A stretch of DNA of 64,000 nucleotides, taken from positions 3,808,501 to 3,872,500 of the forward strand of contig CAMQGK010000048.1 in NCBI GenBank assembly GCA_947000775.1, read 5' to 3'. The notes under the pieces were generated by a model, which worked only from the letters and a program-made list of their open reading frames with translations, was not told the origin of the DNA and did no database searches. Shown one piece after another: positions 23,800-35,639 of the stretch. Both the position numbers and the translations under genes were made by a program. The stretch's first letter is position 1, and the number at the start of each line of letters is the position of its first letter. Source of the stretch: Pterois miles. Taxonomy: Eukaryota > Chordata > Actinopteri > Perciformes > Scorpaenidae.

Positions 23800-26700
23800 T
23801 GTCCCTTCTCCTCCTGTTCTCTCCTCTCCTCCTCTCTGACTCCCTCTCTCTCCTCCTCTCTGACTCCCTCTCTCTCCCTCTCCTCTCCTCCTCTTTGACT
23901 CCCTCTCTCTCCTCCTCTCCTCCTCTCCTCTCCTCCTCTCTGACTCCCTTGCTCTCCTCCTCTCTGACTCCCTCTCTCTCCTCCTCTGACTCCCTCTCTC
24001 TCCACATCTCCTCTCCTCCTCTTTGACTCCCTCTCTCTCCCCCTGTTCTCTCCTCCTCTCTGACTCCCTCTCTCCTCTCTGACTCCCTCTCTCTCCCCCT
24101 GTTCTCTCCTCCTCTCTGACTCCCTCTCTCTCCTCCTCTCCTCTCCTCCTCTATGACTCCCTCTCTCTCCTCCTCTCCTCTCCTGTCTGACTCCCTCTCT
24201 CTCCCCCTGTTCTCTCCTCCTCTCTGACTCCCTCTCTCTCCTCCTCTCCTCTCCTCCTCTCTGACTCCCTCTCTCTCCTCCTCTCCTCTCCTCCTCTCTG
24301 ACTCCCTCTCTCCTCCTCTCCTCTCCTCTCTGACTACCTCTCTCTCCTCCTCTCCTCTCTCCGCTTTGACTCCCTCTCTCTCCCCCTGTTCTCTCCCTCC
24401 TCTCTGACTCCCTCTCTCTCCTCCTCTCTGACTCCCTTTCTCTCCTCCTCTCCTCCGCTTTGACTCCCTCTCTCTCCCCCTGTTCTCTCCTCCTCTCTGA
24501 CTCCCTCTCTCTCCTCCTCTCTGCTCCCTCTCTCCTCCTCTCCTCTCTGCTCCCTCTCTCTCCTCCTCTCCTCTCCTCCGCTTTGCTCCCTCTCTCTCCC
24601 CCTGTTCTCTCCTCCTCTCTGACTCCCTCTCTCTCCCCCTCTCTGCTCCCTCTCTCTCCCCCTGTTCTCTCCTCCTCTCTGACTCCCTCTCTCTCCCCCT
24701 CTCTGACTCCCTCTCTCTCCCCCTGTTCTCTCCCCCTCTCTGCTCCCTCTCTCTCCTCCTCTCCTCCTCTCTGACTCCCTCTCTCCTCCTCTCCTCTCCT
24801 CTCTGACTCCCTCTCTCTCCCCCTGTTCTCTCCCCCTCTCTGACTCCCTCTCTCTCCCCCTGTTCTCTCCCCCTCTCTGCTCCCTCTCTCTCCCCCCTCT
24901 CTCCTCCTCTCTGCTCCCTCTCTCTCCCCCTGTTCTCTCCCCTCTCTGACTCCCTCTCTCTCCCCCTCTCTCCTCCTCTCTGACTCCCTCTCTCTCCTCC
25001 TCTCCTCCGCTTTGACTCCCTCTCTCTCTCCTCCTCTCCTCCTCTCTGACTCCCTCTCTCTCCTCCTCTCTGACTCCCTCTCTCTCCCCCTCTCTGACTC
25101 CCTCTCTCTCCTCCTCTCCTCCTCTCTGACTCCCTCTCTCCTCCTCTCCTCTCCTCTCTGCTCCCTCTCTCTCCCCCTGTTCTCTCCCCCTCTCTGACTC
25201 CCTCTCTCTCCCCCTGTTCTCTCCCCCTCTCTGCTCCCTCTCTCTCTCCCCTCTCTCCTCCTCTCTGACTCCCTCTCTCTCCTCCTCTCCTCCTCTCTGA
25301 CTCCCTCTCTCTCCTCCTCTCTGACTCCCTCTCTCTCCTCCTCTCCTCTCCCCCTCTCTGACTCCCTCTCTCTCCCCCTGTTCTCTCCCCTCTCTGACTC
25401 CCTCTCTCTCCTCCTCTCCTCTCCCCCTCTCTGACTCCCTCTCTCTCCCCCTGTTCTCTCCTCCTCTCTGACTCCCTCTCTCTCCTCCTCTCTGCTCCCT
25501 CTCTCTCCCCCTCTCTGACTCCCTCTCTCTCCCCCTGTTCTCTCCCCTCTCTGCTCCCTCTCTCTCCTCCTCTCCTCCTCTCTGACTCCCTCTCTCCTCC
25601 TCTCCTCTCCTCTCTGACTCCCTCTCTCTCCCCCTGTTCTCTCCCCCTCTCTGCTCCCTCTCTCTCCCCTGTTCTCTCCCTCTCTGCTCCCTCTCTCTCC
25701 CCCTCTCTCCTCCTCTCTGCTCCCTCTCTCCCCCTGTTCTCTCCCCCTCTCTGACTCCCTCTCTCTCCCCCCTCTCTCCTCCTCTCTGACTCCCTCTCTC
25801 TCCTCCTCTCCTCCGCTTTGCTCCCTCTCTCTCTCCTCCTCTCCTCCTCTCTGACTCCCTCTCTCTCCTCCTCTCTGCTCCCTCTCTCTCCCCCTCTCTG
25901 CTCCCTCTCTCTCCTCCTCTCCTCCTCTCTGCTCCCTCTCTCCTCCTCTCCTCTCCTCTCTGCTCCCTCTCTCTCCCCCTGTTCTCTCCCCCTCTCTGCT
26001 CCCTCTCTCTCCCCCTGTTCTCTCCCCCTCTCTGACTCCCTCTCTCTCCCCCTCTCTCCTCCTCTCTGACTCCCTCTCTCTCCTCCTCTCCTCCTCTCTG
26101 CTCCCTCTCTCTCCTCCTCTCTGACTCCCTCTCTCTCCTCCTCTCCTCTCCCCCTCTCTGACTCCCTCTCTCTCCCCCTGTTCTCTCCCCCTCTCTGACT
26201 CCCTCTCTCTCCTCCTCTCCTCTCCCCCTCTCTGACTCCCTCTCTCTCCCCCTGTTCTCTCCTCCTCTCTGACTCCCTCTCTCTCCTCCTCTCTGACTCC
26301 CTCTCTCTCCCCCTCTCTGCTCCCTCTCTCTCCCCCTGTTCTCTCCCCCTCTCTGCTCCCTCTCTCTCCTCCTCTCCTCCTCTCTGCTCCCTCTCTCCTC
26401 CTCTCCTCTCCTCTCTGACTCCCCCTCTCTCTCCCCCTGTTCTCTCCCCCTCTCTGCTCCCTCTCTCTCCCCCTGTTCTCTCCCCCTCTCTGCTCCCTCT
26501 CTCTCCCCTCTCTCTCCTCTCTGCTCCCTCTCTCTCCCCCTGTTCTCTCCCCCTCTCTGCTCCCTCTCTCTCCCCCCTCTCTCCTCCTCTCTGACTCCCT
26601 CTCTCTCCTCCTCTCCTCCGTTTGACTCCTCTCTCTCTCCTCCTCTCCTCCTCTCTGACTCCCTCTCTCTCCTCCTCTCTGACTCCCTCTCTCTCCCCCT

Positions 26701-29362
26701 CTCTGACTCCCTCTCTCTCCTCCTCTCCTCCTCTCTGACTCCCTCTCTCCTCCTCTCCTCTCCTCTCTGACTCCCTCTCTCTCCCCCTGTCTCTCCCCCT
26801 CTCTGACTCCCTCTCTCTCCCCCTGTCTCTCCCCCTCTCTGCTCCCTCTCTCTCCCCCCTCTCTCCTCCTCTCTGACTCCCTCTCTCTCCTCCTCTCCTC
26901 CTCTCTGACTCCCTCTCTCTCCTCCTCTCTGACTCCCTCTCTCTCCTCCTCTCCTCTCCCCCTCTCTGACTCCCTCTCTCTCCCCCTGTTCTCTCCCCCT
27001 CTCTGACTCCCTCTCTCTCCTCCTCTCCTCTCCCCCTCTCTGACTCCCTCTCTCTCCCCCTGTTCTCTCCTCCTCTCTGACTCCCTCTCTCTCCTCCTCT
27101 CTGCTCCCTCTCTCTCCCCCTCTCTGCTCCCTCTCTCTCCTCCTCTCCTCCTCTCTGACTCCCTCTCTCCTCCTCTCCTCTCCTCTCTGACTCCCTCTCT
27201 CTCCCCCTGTCTCTCCCCTTCTGCTCCCTCTCTTCCCCCTTTCTCTCCCCCTCTCTGCTCCCTCTCTCTCCCCCCTCTCTCCTCCTCTCTGCTCCCTCTC
27301 TCTCCTCCTCTCCTCCTCTCTGCTCCCTCTCTCTCCTCCTTCTGCTCCCTCTCTCTCCCCCTCTCTGCTCCCTCTCTCTCCTCCTCTCCTCCTCTCTGAC
27401 TCCCTCTCTCCTCCTCTCCTCTCCTCTCTGACTCCCTCTCTCTCCCCCTGTTCTCTCCCCCTCTCTGCTCCCTCTCTCTCCCCCTGTTCTCTCCCCCTCT
27501 CTGCTCCCTCTCTCTCCCCCCTCTCTCCTCCTCTCTGCTCCCTCTCTCTCCTCCTCTCCTCCTCTCTGACTCCCTCTCTCTCCTCCTCTCTGACTCCCTC
27601 TCTCTCCTCCTGTTTTGTTCTCAGCAGCCTGCACCTCTTTGTGTCTGCCCCCCCACTCCTCCTCTCCTCCTCTCTGCTCCCTCTCTCTCCTCCTGTTTTG
27701 TTCTCAGCGCCTGCACCTCTTTGTGTCTGCCCCCCCCCTCCTCCTCTCCTCCGCTTTGACTCCCTCTCTCTCCCCCTGTTCTCTCCTCCTCTCTGACTCC
27801 CTCTCTCTCTCCTCCTCTCCTCTCCTCCTCTCTGACTCCCTCTCTCCTCCTCTCCTCTCCTCTCTGACTCCCTCTCTCTCCTCCTCTCCTCTCCTCTCTG
27901 ACTCCCTTTCTCTCCTCCTCTCCGACTCCCTCTCTCTCCCCCTGTTCTCTCCTCCTCTCTGCTCCCTCTCTCTCCTCCTCTCCTCCTCTCTGGTCCCTCT
28001 CTCCTCCTCTCCTCTCCTCTCTGACTCCCTCTCTCTCCTCCTCTCCTCTCCCCCTCTCTGCTCCCTCTCTCTCCCCCTGTTCTCTCCCCCTCTCTGCTCC
28101 CTCTCTCTCCTCCTCTCCTCTCCCCCTCTCTGCTCCCTCTCTCTCCCCTGTTCTCTCCTCCTCTCTGACTCCCTCTCTCTCCTCCTCTCCTCCTCTCTGA
28201 CTCCCTCTCTCTCCCCCTCTCTGACTCCCTCTCTCTCCTCCTCTCCTCCTCTCTGCTCCCTCTCTCCTCCTCTCCTCTCCTCTCTGACTCCCTCTCTCTC
28301 CCCCTGTTCTCTCCCCCTCTCTGCTCCCTCTCTCTCCCCCTGTTCTCTCCCCCTCTCTGCTCCCTCTCTCTCCCCCCTCTCTCCTCCTCTCTGACTCCCT
28401 CTCTCTCCTCCTCTCCTCCTCTCTGACACCCTCTCTCTCCTCCTCTCTGACTCCCTCTCTCTCCTCCTGTTTTGTTCTCAGCAGCCTGCCCTCTTTGTGT
28501 CTGCCCCCCCCCCTCCTCCTCTCCTCCGCTTTGACTCCCTCTCTCTCCCCCTGTTCTCTCCTCCTCTCTGACTCCCTCTCTCTCCTCCTCTCCTCTCCTC
28601 CTCTCTGACTCCCTCTCTCCTCCTCTCCTCTCCTCTCTGACTCCCTCTCTCTCCTCCTCTCCTCTCCTCTCTGACTCCCTTTCTCTCCTCCTCTCCTCCT
28701 CTCTGACTCCCTCTCTCTCCCCCTGTTCTCTCCCCCTCTCTGACTCCCTCTCTCTCCCGCTGTTCTCTCCTCCTCTCTGACTCCCTCTCTCTCTCCTCTC
28801 CTCTCCTCTCCTCCTCTCTGACTCCCTCTCTCTCCTCCTCTCCTCTCCTCTCTGACTCCCTTTCTCTCCTCCTCTCCTCCTCTTTGACTCCCTCTCTCTC
28901 CCCCTGTTCTCTCCTCCTCTCTGACTCCCTCTCTCTCCTCCTCTCCTCCTCTCTGACTCCCTCTCTCCTCCTCTCCTCTCCTCTCTGACTCCCTCTCTCT
29001 CCTCCTCTCCTCTCCCCCTCTCTGACTCCCTCTCTCTCCCCCTGTTCTCTCCTCCTCTCTGACTCCCTCTCTCCTCCCCCTGTTCTCTCCCCCTCTCTGA
29101 CTCCCTCTCTCCTCCTCTCCTCTCCTCTCTGACTCCCTCTCTCTCCTCCTCTCCTCTCCCCCTCTCTGACTCCCTCTCTCTCCCCCTGTTCTCTCCCCCT
29201 CTCTGACTCCCTCTCTCTCTCCCTCTCCTCTCCTCCTCTCTGACTCCCTCTCTCTCCTCCTCTCCTCCTCTCTGACTCCCTCTCTCTCCCCCTCTCTGAC
29301 TCCCTCTCTCTCCTCCTGTTTTGTTCTCAGCAGCCTGCACCTCTTTGTGTCTGCCCCCCCCC
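23800..29362. repeat. giant polypyrimidine satellite, about 5.5 kb
   Basis: The plus strand is almost entirely C and T, built from TCTGACTCCCTCTCTC, TCCTCCTCTCCTCTCC, TCCCCCTGTTCTCTCC and TCTGCTCCCTCTCTC blocks arranged in longer recurring groups. Purines occur mainly in the CTGA, CTGC and CTGTT words. Four times the array is interrupted by the same spacer, TGTTTTGTTCTCAGCAGCC to TGTGTCTGCCCCCC (27611, 27694, 28469, 29318). The last spacer is followed by unique DNA. The minus strand reads as Arg/Glu/Gly/Ser-rich frames of up to 1677 codons only because GA/GG-rich codons contain no stop. No gene is inferred. Confidence 0.95.
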
Positions 29363-29880
29363 CCCACTCCTACTCTCCTACTCTGCTTCTTTCCATCTCT
29401 CCTCCTTCTTTTCCCTCCCTCCTCCCCTACACCCCTCCTCCATCGGCCCCCAGCACTTCCTCCCCCTTCCTCCTCTCCTCTCCCTCCTCTTTCCTTCTCC
29501 TCCCTTGTGCTCCTATCCCTCTCTGACTCCCCCTTTCCTCTCTTTCCCCACCCCTTCCCTTCCCTTCATCTCCCTCGCCTCCCTCTCCTCCCCTTCCCCC
29601 ATTGAAAGGCTGTTAAGAGCTCCTTCTGCACACAGCACTGCAGATGAGGCCTCCACCTCCCCCACAGTCTGCCAGGCCTCTCTCTCTCTCTCTCTCTCTC
29701 TCTTCAGCCTCCCCCACCACTCCCTCCCTCCCTCCCTCTCTCCCTCCCTCTCTCTCACTCCTTACAACAGCATAGCAACACTGACTAGCCAGCCAAGGAG
29801 AGTTTTTCCTCTCTCCCTCTCTTACCCCACTGGGGTAATTTCCCTCCATTTTAGATGCCTCAACCAGGGCGGAAGGATGA
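29363..29880. repeat. non-tandem pyrimidine-rich flank
   Basis: C/T-rich sequence with a (TC)n run at about 29678-29702 and CCCT runs near 29721-29755, grading into ordinary sequence. It looks like the unamplified flank of the satellite. No gene is seen. Confidence 0.6.
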
Positions 29881-30042
29881 CACATTAATTAAATACTTGG
29901 AAGTAAAAATATAAAGAGTGAATGTACGCATCTGACCTCGCTCACTTTACCTGTGTTGGTAGAATCTGATTGGTCCCGACTCTGCCATTCATCCGACGGT
30001 GCACCTCAGCAAAGGGTTAATAACGTCGTTCTACCCTCGTCT

Positions 30043-30085
30043 TAAGATAAGATAAGATATTCCTTTATTAGCCCCACAGATATTC
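30043..30085 (-). mobile_element. SINE/LINE 3' tail fragment
   Basis: AAGATAAGATAAGATATTCC then TTTATTAGCCCCACAG is the reverse of the tail used by the SINEs here (CTGTGGGACTAATAAAGG). The body is absent or unrecognisable. Confidence 0.5.
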
Positions 30086-30225
30086 CATTTCTTATCATTG
30101 CAACAGATGGACTCCATAACCACAACACATATCACAGCTCTGACACATATATTTATATTTATATAGTTTATATTTCTGTATTTCCCACATGCCACTTTTT
30201 ATTTTAAATTTGTATTTGCATTTGG

Positions 30226-30227
<2 letters not shown>

Positions 30228-30272
<45 letters not shown>

Positions 30273-30273
30273 G
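30228..30273. repeat. (ATT)n microsatellite
   Basis: About 15 ATT trinucleotides. Confidence 0.95.
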
Positions 30274-30483
30274 CTGTTATTATTATCATCACAGGTTGCT
30301 CTTTGTTAAATAATATATTTCAGCATAGTACTATTCTGTATTTTGTTTTTATTTTTTACTATTATTACTCTGTATTGTATTTCTGGTATTCATTTTTGGG
30401 TAAGTAAGAAGTAAGAATTTCATTGGACGGGGAATTCTGTGCACATAAAATAAATACTTTGAATCTTGAACTGAATCATATAT

Positions 30484-31362
30484 TCTGTTACAGGTGGTGA
30501 TTACAGGTGGGTTTACAGGTGGGTTTACAGGTGGGCTTACAGGTGGGCTTACAGGTGGGTTTACAGGTGGGTTTACAGGTGGGTTTACATGTGGGCTTAC
30601 AGGTGGGTTTACAGGTGGGCTTACAGGTGGGTTTACAGGTGGGCTTACAGGTGGGCTTACAGGTGGGTTTACAGGTGGGCTTACAGGTGGGCTTACAGGT
30701 GGGTTTACAGGTGGGCTTACAGGTGGGTTTACAGGTGGGCTTACAGGTGGGTTTACAGGTGGATTTACAGGTGGGTTTACAGGTGGATTTACAGGTGGGT
30801 TTACAGGTGGGTTTACATGTGGGCTTACAGGTGGGTTTACAGGTGGGTTTACAGGTGGGCTTACAGGTGGGCTTACAGGTGGGTTTACAGGTGGGCTTAC
30901 AGGTGGGCTTACAGGTGGGTTTACAGGTGGGCTTACAGGTTGGTTTACAGGTGGATTTACAGGTGGGTTTACAGGTGGATTTACAGGTGGGCTTACAGGT
31001 GGGCTTACAGGTGGGTTTACAGGTGGGTTTACAGGTGGGCTTACAGGTTGGTTTACAGGTGGATTTACAGGTGGGTTTACAGGTGGATTTACAGGTGGGT
31101 TTACAGGTGGGTTTACATGTGGGCTTACAGGTGGGTTTACAGGTGGGCTTACAGGTGGGTTTACAGGTGGGCTTACAGGTTGGTTTACAGGTGGATTTAC
31201 AGGTGGGTTTACAGGTGGATTTACAGGTGGGTTTACAGGTGGGTTTACAGGTGGGTTTACAGGTGGATTTACAGGTGGGCTTACAGGTGGGTTTACAGGT
31301 GGGCTTACAGGTGGATTTACAGGTAGGTTTACAGGTGGGTTTACAGGTGGGGTTACAGGTGC
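30484..31362. repeat. 12-bp minisatellite with CAGGTG in every unit
   Basis: About 72 copies of ACAGGTGGGTTT/ACAGGTGGGCTT, with ACAGGTGGATTT and ACATGTGGGCTT variants. The 12-bp period keeps all frames in register, so all three plus frames stay open over most of the array as four-residue repeats (GFTG/GLTG, VGLQ, RWVY). Longer groups of variant units recur, showing expansion by block duplication. Confidence 0.97.
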
Positions 31363-33840
31363 TGTACTGTCATTTCAGGTCGGCCATGTTAAAGTCACAA
31401 CTCACCATCAGAGTATCATCTTTTTCACTCATTTCACAAATATTTCAAGTTATCGCGATGATGTCATTGACTGCTTCCCCTGTCATCTCTATGGTCAGAA
31501 CGGTGACGTAGCTAAAGGCAGCGAGCTGTCCTCCTCCATCACACCTCCGATCCTCCATCTGCTCTGATCCTGTGAGGCCGGCGGGAAACTTCATTTCAGT
31601 TACCAAGCGATGCTGAACATTCCTCTATAACTGTTTCTGGCTACTCAAAGACACAACTGTTGCCTAACAAGTCTTAACTTCATATATATATCAGCATCCT
31701 TTATGTTGGGATGGATGGACAATACTGAGTATGGATTTGTTTTTGGAAATACAAAGAACTGAGAATACAGTAACTCCTGAGTTGATCTGAATTCCTCACT
31801 CAAAATCTCATAAAGGTGTGCTGATTGATATGGAGGTGGTGAAGATATGTCAGACCCAATTAGTAAATTAGTTATTCAACATATAACATATAAACAAGAA
31901 ACAGGACTCTAATCGCCTTTTGGATCACTAAAGTCCGCCTACTAGATTTTCCACCAATTTGAATTTTTTGAAAAACATTGCGTTGGTCTGATCATCACAG
32001 GAGGAAGCTCACGAAAAGGCAAGGGGTGAGACTTAGCAGGGACATGGCCATAATCCATTAACCATTAGTCCAATCATCATAAATCTTGGTAAATATCTTC
32101 AGCACATGTTTGGGAATAGGCGTACCAAAGCAAGTACAGCTCAACCCATAGGGGGCGCCACACATACCGAAAACTTGTACCTCAAAATCTGGTGGACAGA
32201 ATATCATCAGATTTGGTCCTCAGGCTCTGGGGTTAAGTATTAACCAAGATCTGAAGGGTCACATGGTTTGCTTCACATAAAATATGATCCCAGTTGGCCT
32301 GATGGTGGCGCTACAACTTTTTATAAAATTTTAAAGGCAAGCCCCCTCACATCACAAGTCCTATTGACTTGAAGTGTGATACACTTGTGCATCTCAATGT
32401 TCTCTACAAAAAAGATTCAAGAACCCCTAGATTTTCATGACCAGATTATCTGCCAATTTGATTTTTTTTTAAAACACATTTTTGACATCTCCTTCTAAAC
32501 TGTGGGTCTGATTACTGGCAAATTTTCTATGGATCATCATTGGACCAATCTCATCAAAAGCCGCATAAAGCTTGTTGATACCCCACCTACTAGGGTAGGA
32601 CTTAGCACATCAATAAACCCAACTCCACAACCGTTGGGCCCATCATTTCCAAACGTGCAGGATGTGCTCACAGCAGTACCTGAACGTAACCTGAAAGTTT
32701 CATTCTAATTGACCACTAGGGGGTGCTACAAGTCACATGTCAAGTTTGTCACAACAGCACCAAACTAGTTGGATAACGTTAAAATGTCACACAAACATGA
32801 CTGGCAGGACTTTGAATTTACTTGTACTGAAAGGCTGCATCCACTGTGCTGCTGAAACAAGGGTGTGATTGGTCCACTCCGACTTTATACACCAGCTGAA
32901 ATGACTTTGCTCTGCTTTGTGAAGCCCAAAACCTGATCGTGGCTTTGATTTTTGCAACTGAGCTGCATCCTTCTGTTGAACCTTTGAACTGCTGCTTGCG
33001 GCTGTAATTTTCTTGTGTTTTTGTGCTCAGATCTTTCTTTATTTTAACTGGTGAAGCTGAACATTGTCATTGTGTACCAGAAGGCACTCTTGCCGGTCTT
33101 ATCCCTCCAACAGTATGGAACAAAACTGTCCCTGTATCCCTGATGGCCCTGATGATCCCGACCCTGAGCACCACTGCCTATTCACTGCACTGGTTTGTGG
33201 TGTTTTGAGCATTGTGTTTCAACAGAGACCAATGCTTTACAATAGAGATATGCATTAACATTTGGTTGTTTTGGATATTAAAAGTCAAACCTTTTCGTCT
33301 TGTGACCCATATAAATGAATCTACTTATGACCCCTCATCACAAGTTATGGCGTTGGGGTGGTCATGGGCTGTGAGCACAGTGATTTCATTCTTTCTGAGA
33401 CCTGAAGCAGTAACAGATTCCAGCCATCATTGAACCATGGAGTATTTTGCACCATTAGCTTCCACTGGCAAGTACTCTGGAGCCCTTTTCAGCCGTAAAG
33501 AGGGCACTTGAGTTACTGGGGTACTAGTCAACTAGTTCGAACACTTGGCAACAGGATGTTTAACCAGTTGTGTATATAATGTTTGGCTATGGCCACCAGA
33601 GTTTTAATGTGACACTGTTTTAGCATGCAGGGCTCAACCACAAGGCTCGGCTGATTGCCTGGGGAAGTACAAGACCACAACGACAGCAGGCCAGTAGATC
33701 TAGAAACTCACTTTCCTGATTGAAAGAACAGTTTTTTGTTCTCCAGAGCTGATGATGGAAGTCGCAAAAGAGTGAGCCACCCCAAAAGAGTGAACCACCT
33801 CACTTCCTTCTTTTCTCTGTTGAGAGTTGCACATATTAAA
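31363..33840. other. intergenic DNA with possible old interspersed repeat, no gene seen
   Basis: About 31980-32760 contains words often seen in teleost repeats (ATAGGGGGCGCCACA, CACTAGGGGGTGCTACAA, repeated CAAATCTTGG-like text). It may be a decayed transposon. No exon or intact frame is supported, and short frames here lack splice signals or recognisable domains. Confidence 0.4.
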
Positions 33841-35222
33841 CCAGGAGGGTCAGACTCAGTTTGATCCTGGTCCACATCAGCGTCATGGTTCCCCTCAAAG
33901 GGTCGGTTATAATTATAAGACTATATAAATATATCTACTCTTGATCATATTACAAAACTGCCTCTGCATTTCATTATTATCAGTTTTAGTAATATTTATT
34001 TAATAATTAGCTCTGAAAGCAGAAGTCTAGGAAAAATAATTGCAAGCAGAAATATTGTACAAATGACAGTTCAGTAACAAAAACATGCTGGTGCATCAAT
34101 ATATCTGCACGTAGACACTAAAATACTGTATGTGGACACACACTCACATTTCTGTGTGTTATTATAACATAAATCCATGAATTCATGAGATTCAGAAACC
34201 CTCATCATTACTCATCCATCAGAGATCAAAATCATCCTCTAGAGAATAATAAAGGTCTTTTTTTTTTAACCATCACACCAATATTATCAAACCCAGTTTA
34301 TTCTATTAGCTTAGTTTAACTTTGTGGTGGGAGTTGAGAGGGGCAGAACTCTAGTCCACCAGATCAATGAGCTCTGATCTAACGTTCAGTCTGTGGCGTA
34401 TAAACTGTTATATATAAACTTTGTGGTGGGAGTTGAGAGGGGCAGAACTCTAGTCCAACAGATCAATGAGCTCTGATCTAACGTTCAGTCTGTGGCGTAT
34501 AAACTGTTATATATAAACTTTGTGGTGGGAGTTGAGAGGGGCAGAACTCTAATCCAACAGATCAATGAGCTCTGATCTATCGTTCAGTCTGTGGCGTATA
34601 AACTGTTATATATAAACTTTGTGGTGGGAGTTGAGAGGGGCAGAACTCTAGTCCAACAGATCAATGAGCTCTGATCTAACGTTCAGTCTGTGGCGTATAA
34701 ACTGTTGTATATAAACTCTGTGGTGGGAGTTGAGAGGGGCAGAACTCTAGTCCAACAGATCAATGAGCTCTGATCTAACGTTCAGTCTGTGGCGTATAAA
34801 CTGTTAGTGATCAGCAGCTGATCAGCTGAGATCATGTGGTAGATGACAGTGGTGTGACAGTGTTTTACTGCCTCGTAGTAAAGAAGACATACCGGCTGGT
34901 CTCCATCAACCACTAACATGGATCCTCTTTCTGTCCTTCCCTCTGCACCAACTTTGCTTTTCTTGGACATTTTGGTTGTATTCAGATTATTTTACGACTC
35001 CATCGCTCAGCTAGAGCGCCGCTGCTGGAAACCGCTGATACTGAGACGCGTCATGGAACAACATGGAGATGCATTGTGGGACATGTAGTTTAAGGACACT
35101 GTAGTTCTGTAAAGCGGCATAAAATTGTATGATAAGCAGAATATATTCTTTGCAAGCCCTCACGTGCCACATAAAATGAGGTGCTGGGCCTAATTTGGCC
35201 CATGAACCTTGAGTTTGACATG
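33841..35222 (-). mobile_element. non-autonomous hAT-like element, copy 2
   Basis: The left end GAGGGTCAGACTCAGTTTG and the right end CCTTGAGTTTGACATGTG form imperfect inverted ends of the TCAAACTCA type found in hAT elements. Five copies of the 99-bp unit start at 34323, 34422, 34521, 34620 and 34719. On the minus strand a frame at about 34782-34970 begins MSKKSKVGAEGRTERG and continues LVVDGDQPVCLLYYEAV, like the N-terminus of ZBED/GTF2IRD2-type hAT transposases. Its second cysteine is Tyr and it stops soon after, so it is dead. The element is longer than copy 1 by about 210 bp at 34919-35130 and by three tandem units. Confidence 0.75.
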
Positions 35223-35639
35223 TGTATTAGATGTTTTTTTAGATGTGAAGCATCTGCTATAGCAGATGTCACAATCTGCTTGTCACAATATTACTACTAC
35301 TACTACAGTATGTTTGTTCCTTTCACATCCATGAGGCACTGTGTCCTTTTTCTGATTCAATAATTTACTTATTCTTTGTTGTTTTTTTGATAACTGCTAA
35401 TAAATACAATTACATGTATAGGGGCAAGTACATTTCTGACCCACTTGCCCAACAAAGGAAGAAACATGAACCCTGGCATGAAGTACATATTGCAATTTTA
35501 AGGGTGAGTTTGATGAAAAGTATAACTTTAGACAACAACTGATTAATAATACTCCTAATCTAAAAGAAATAAAAGACATTCAGAGCTTTTCCTTTCATTG
35601 AACAAACTGGCCATTAGTTCTGTGAGAAGCACAACTACA

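Noticed and set aside
24334..29367. 1677-codon and 1288-codon Arg/Glu/Gly-rich open frames on the minus strand (also 23768-27634)
   Set aside because: They are translations of the purine strand of a tandem repeat that lacks stop codons. No domain, splice context or non-repetitive part supports a protein.
30494..31567. 357-, 334- and 245-codon overlapping frames with four-residue repeats
   Set aside because: All three frames are open because the unit is 12 bp with no stop. Simultaneous frames show it is a repeat effect.
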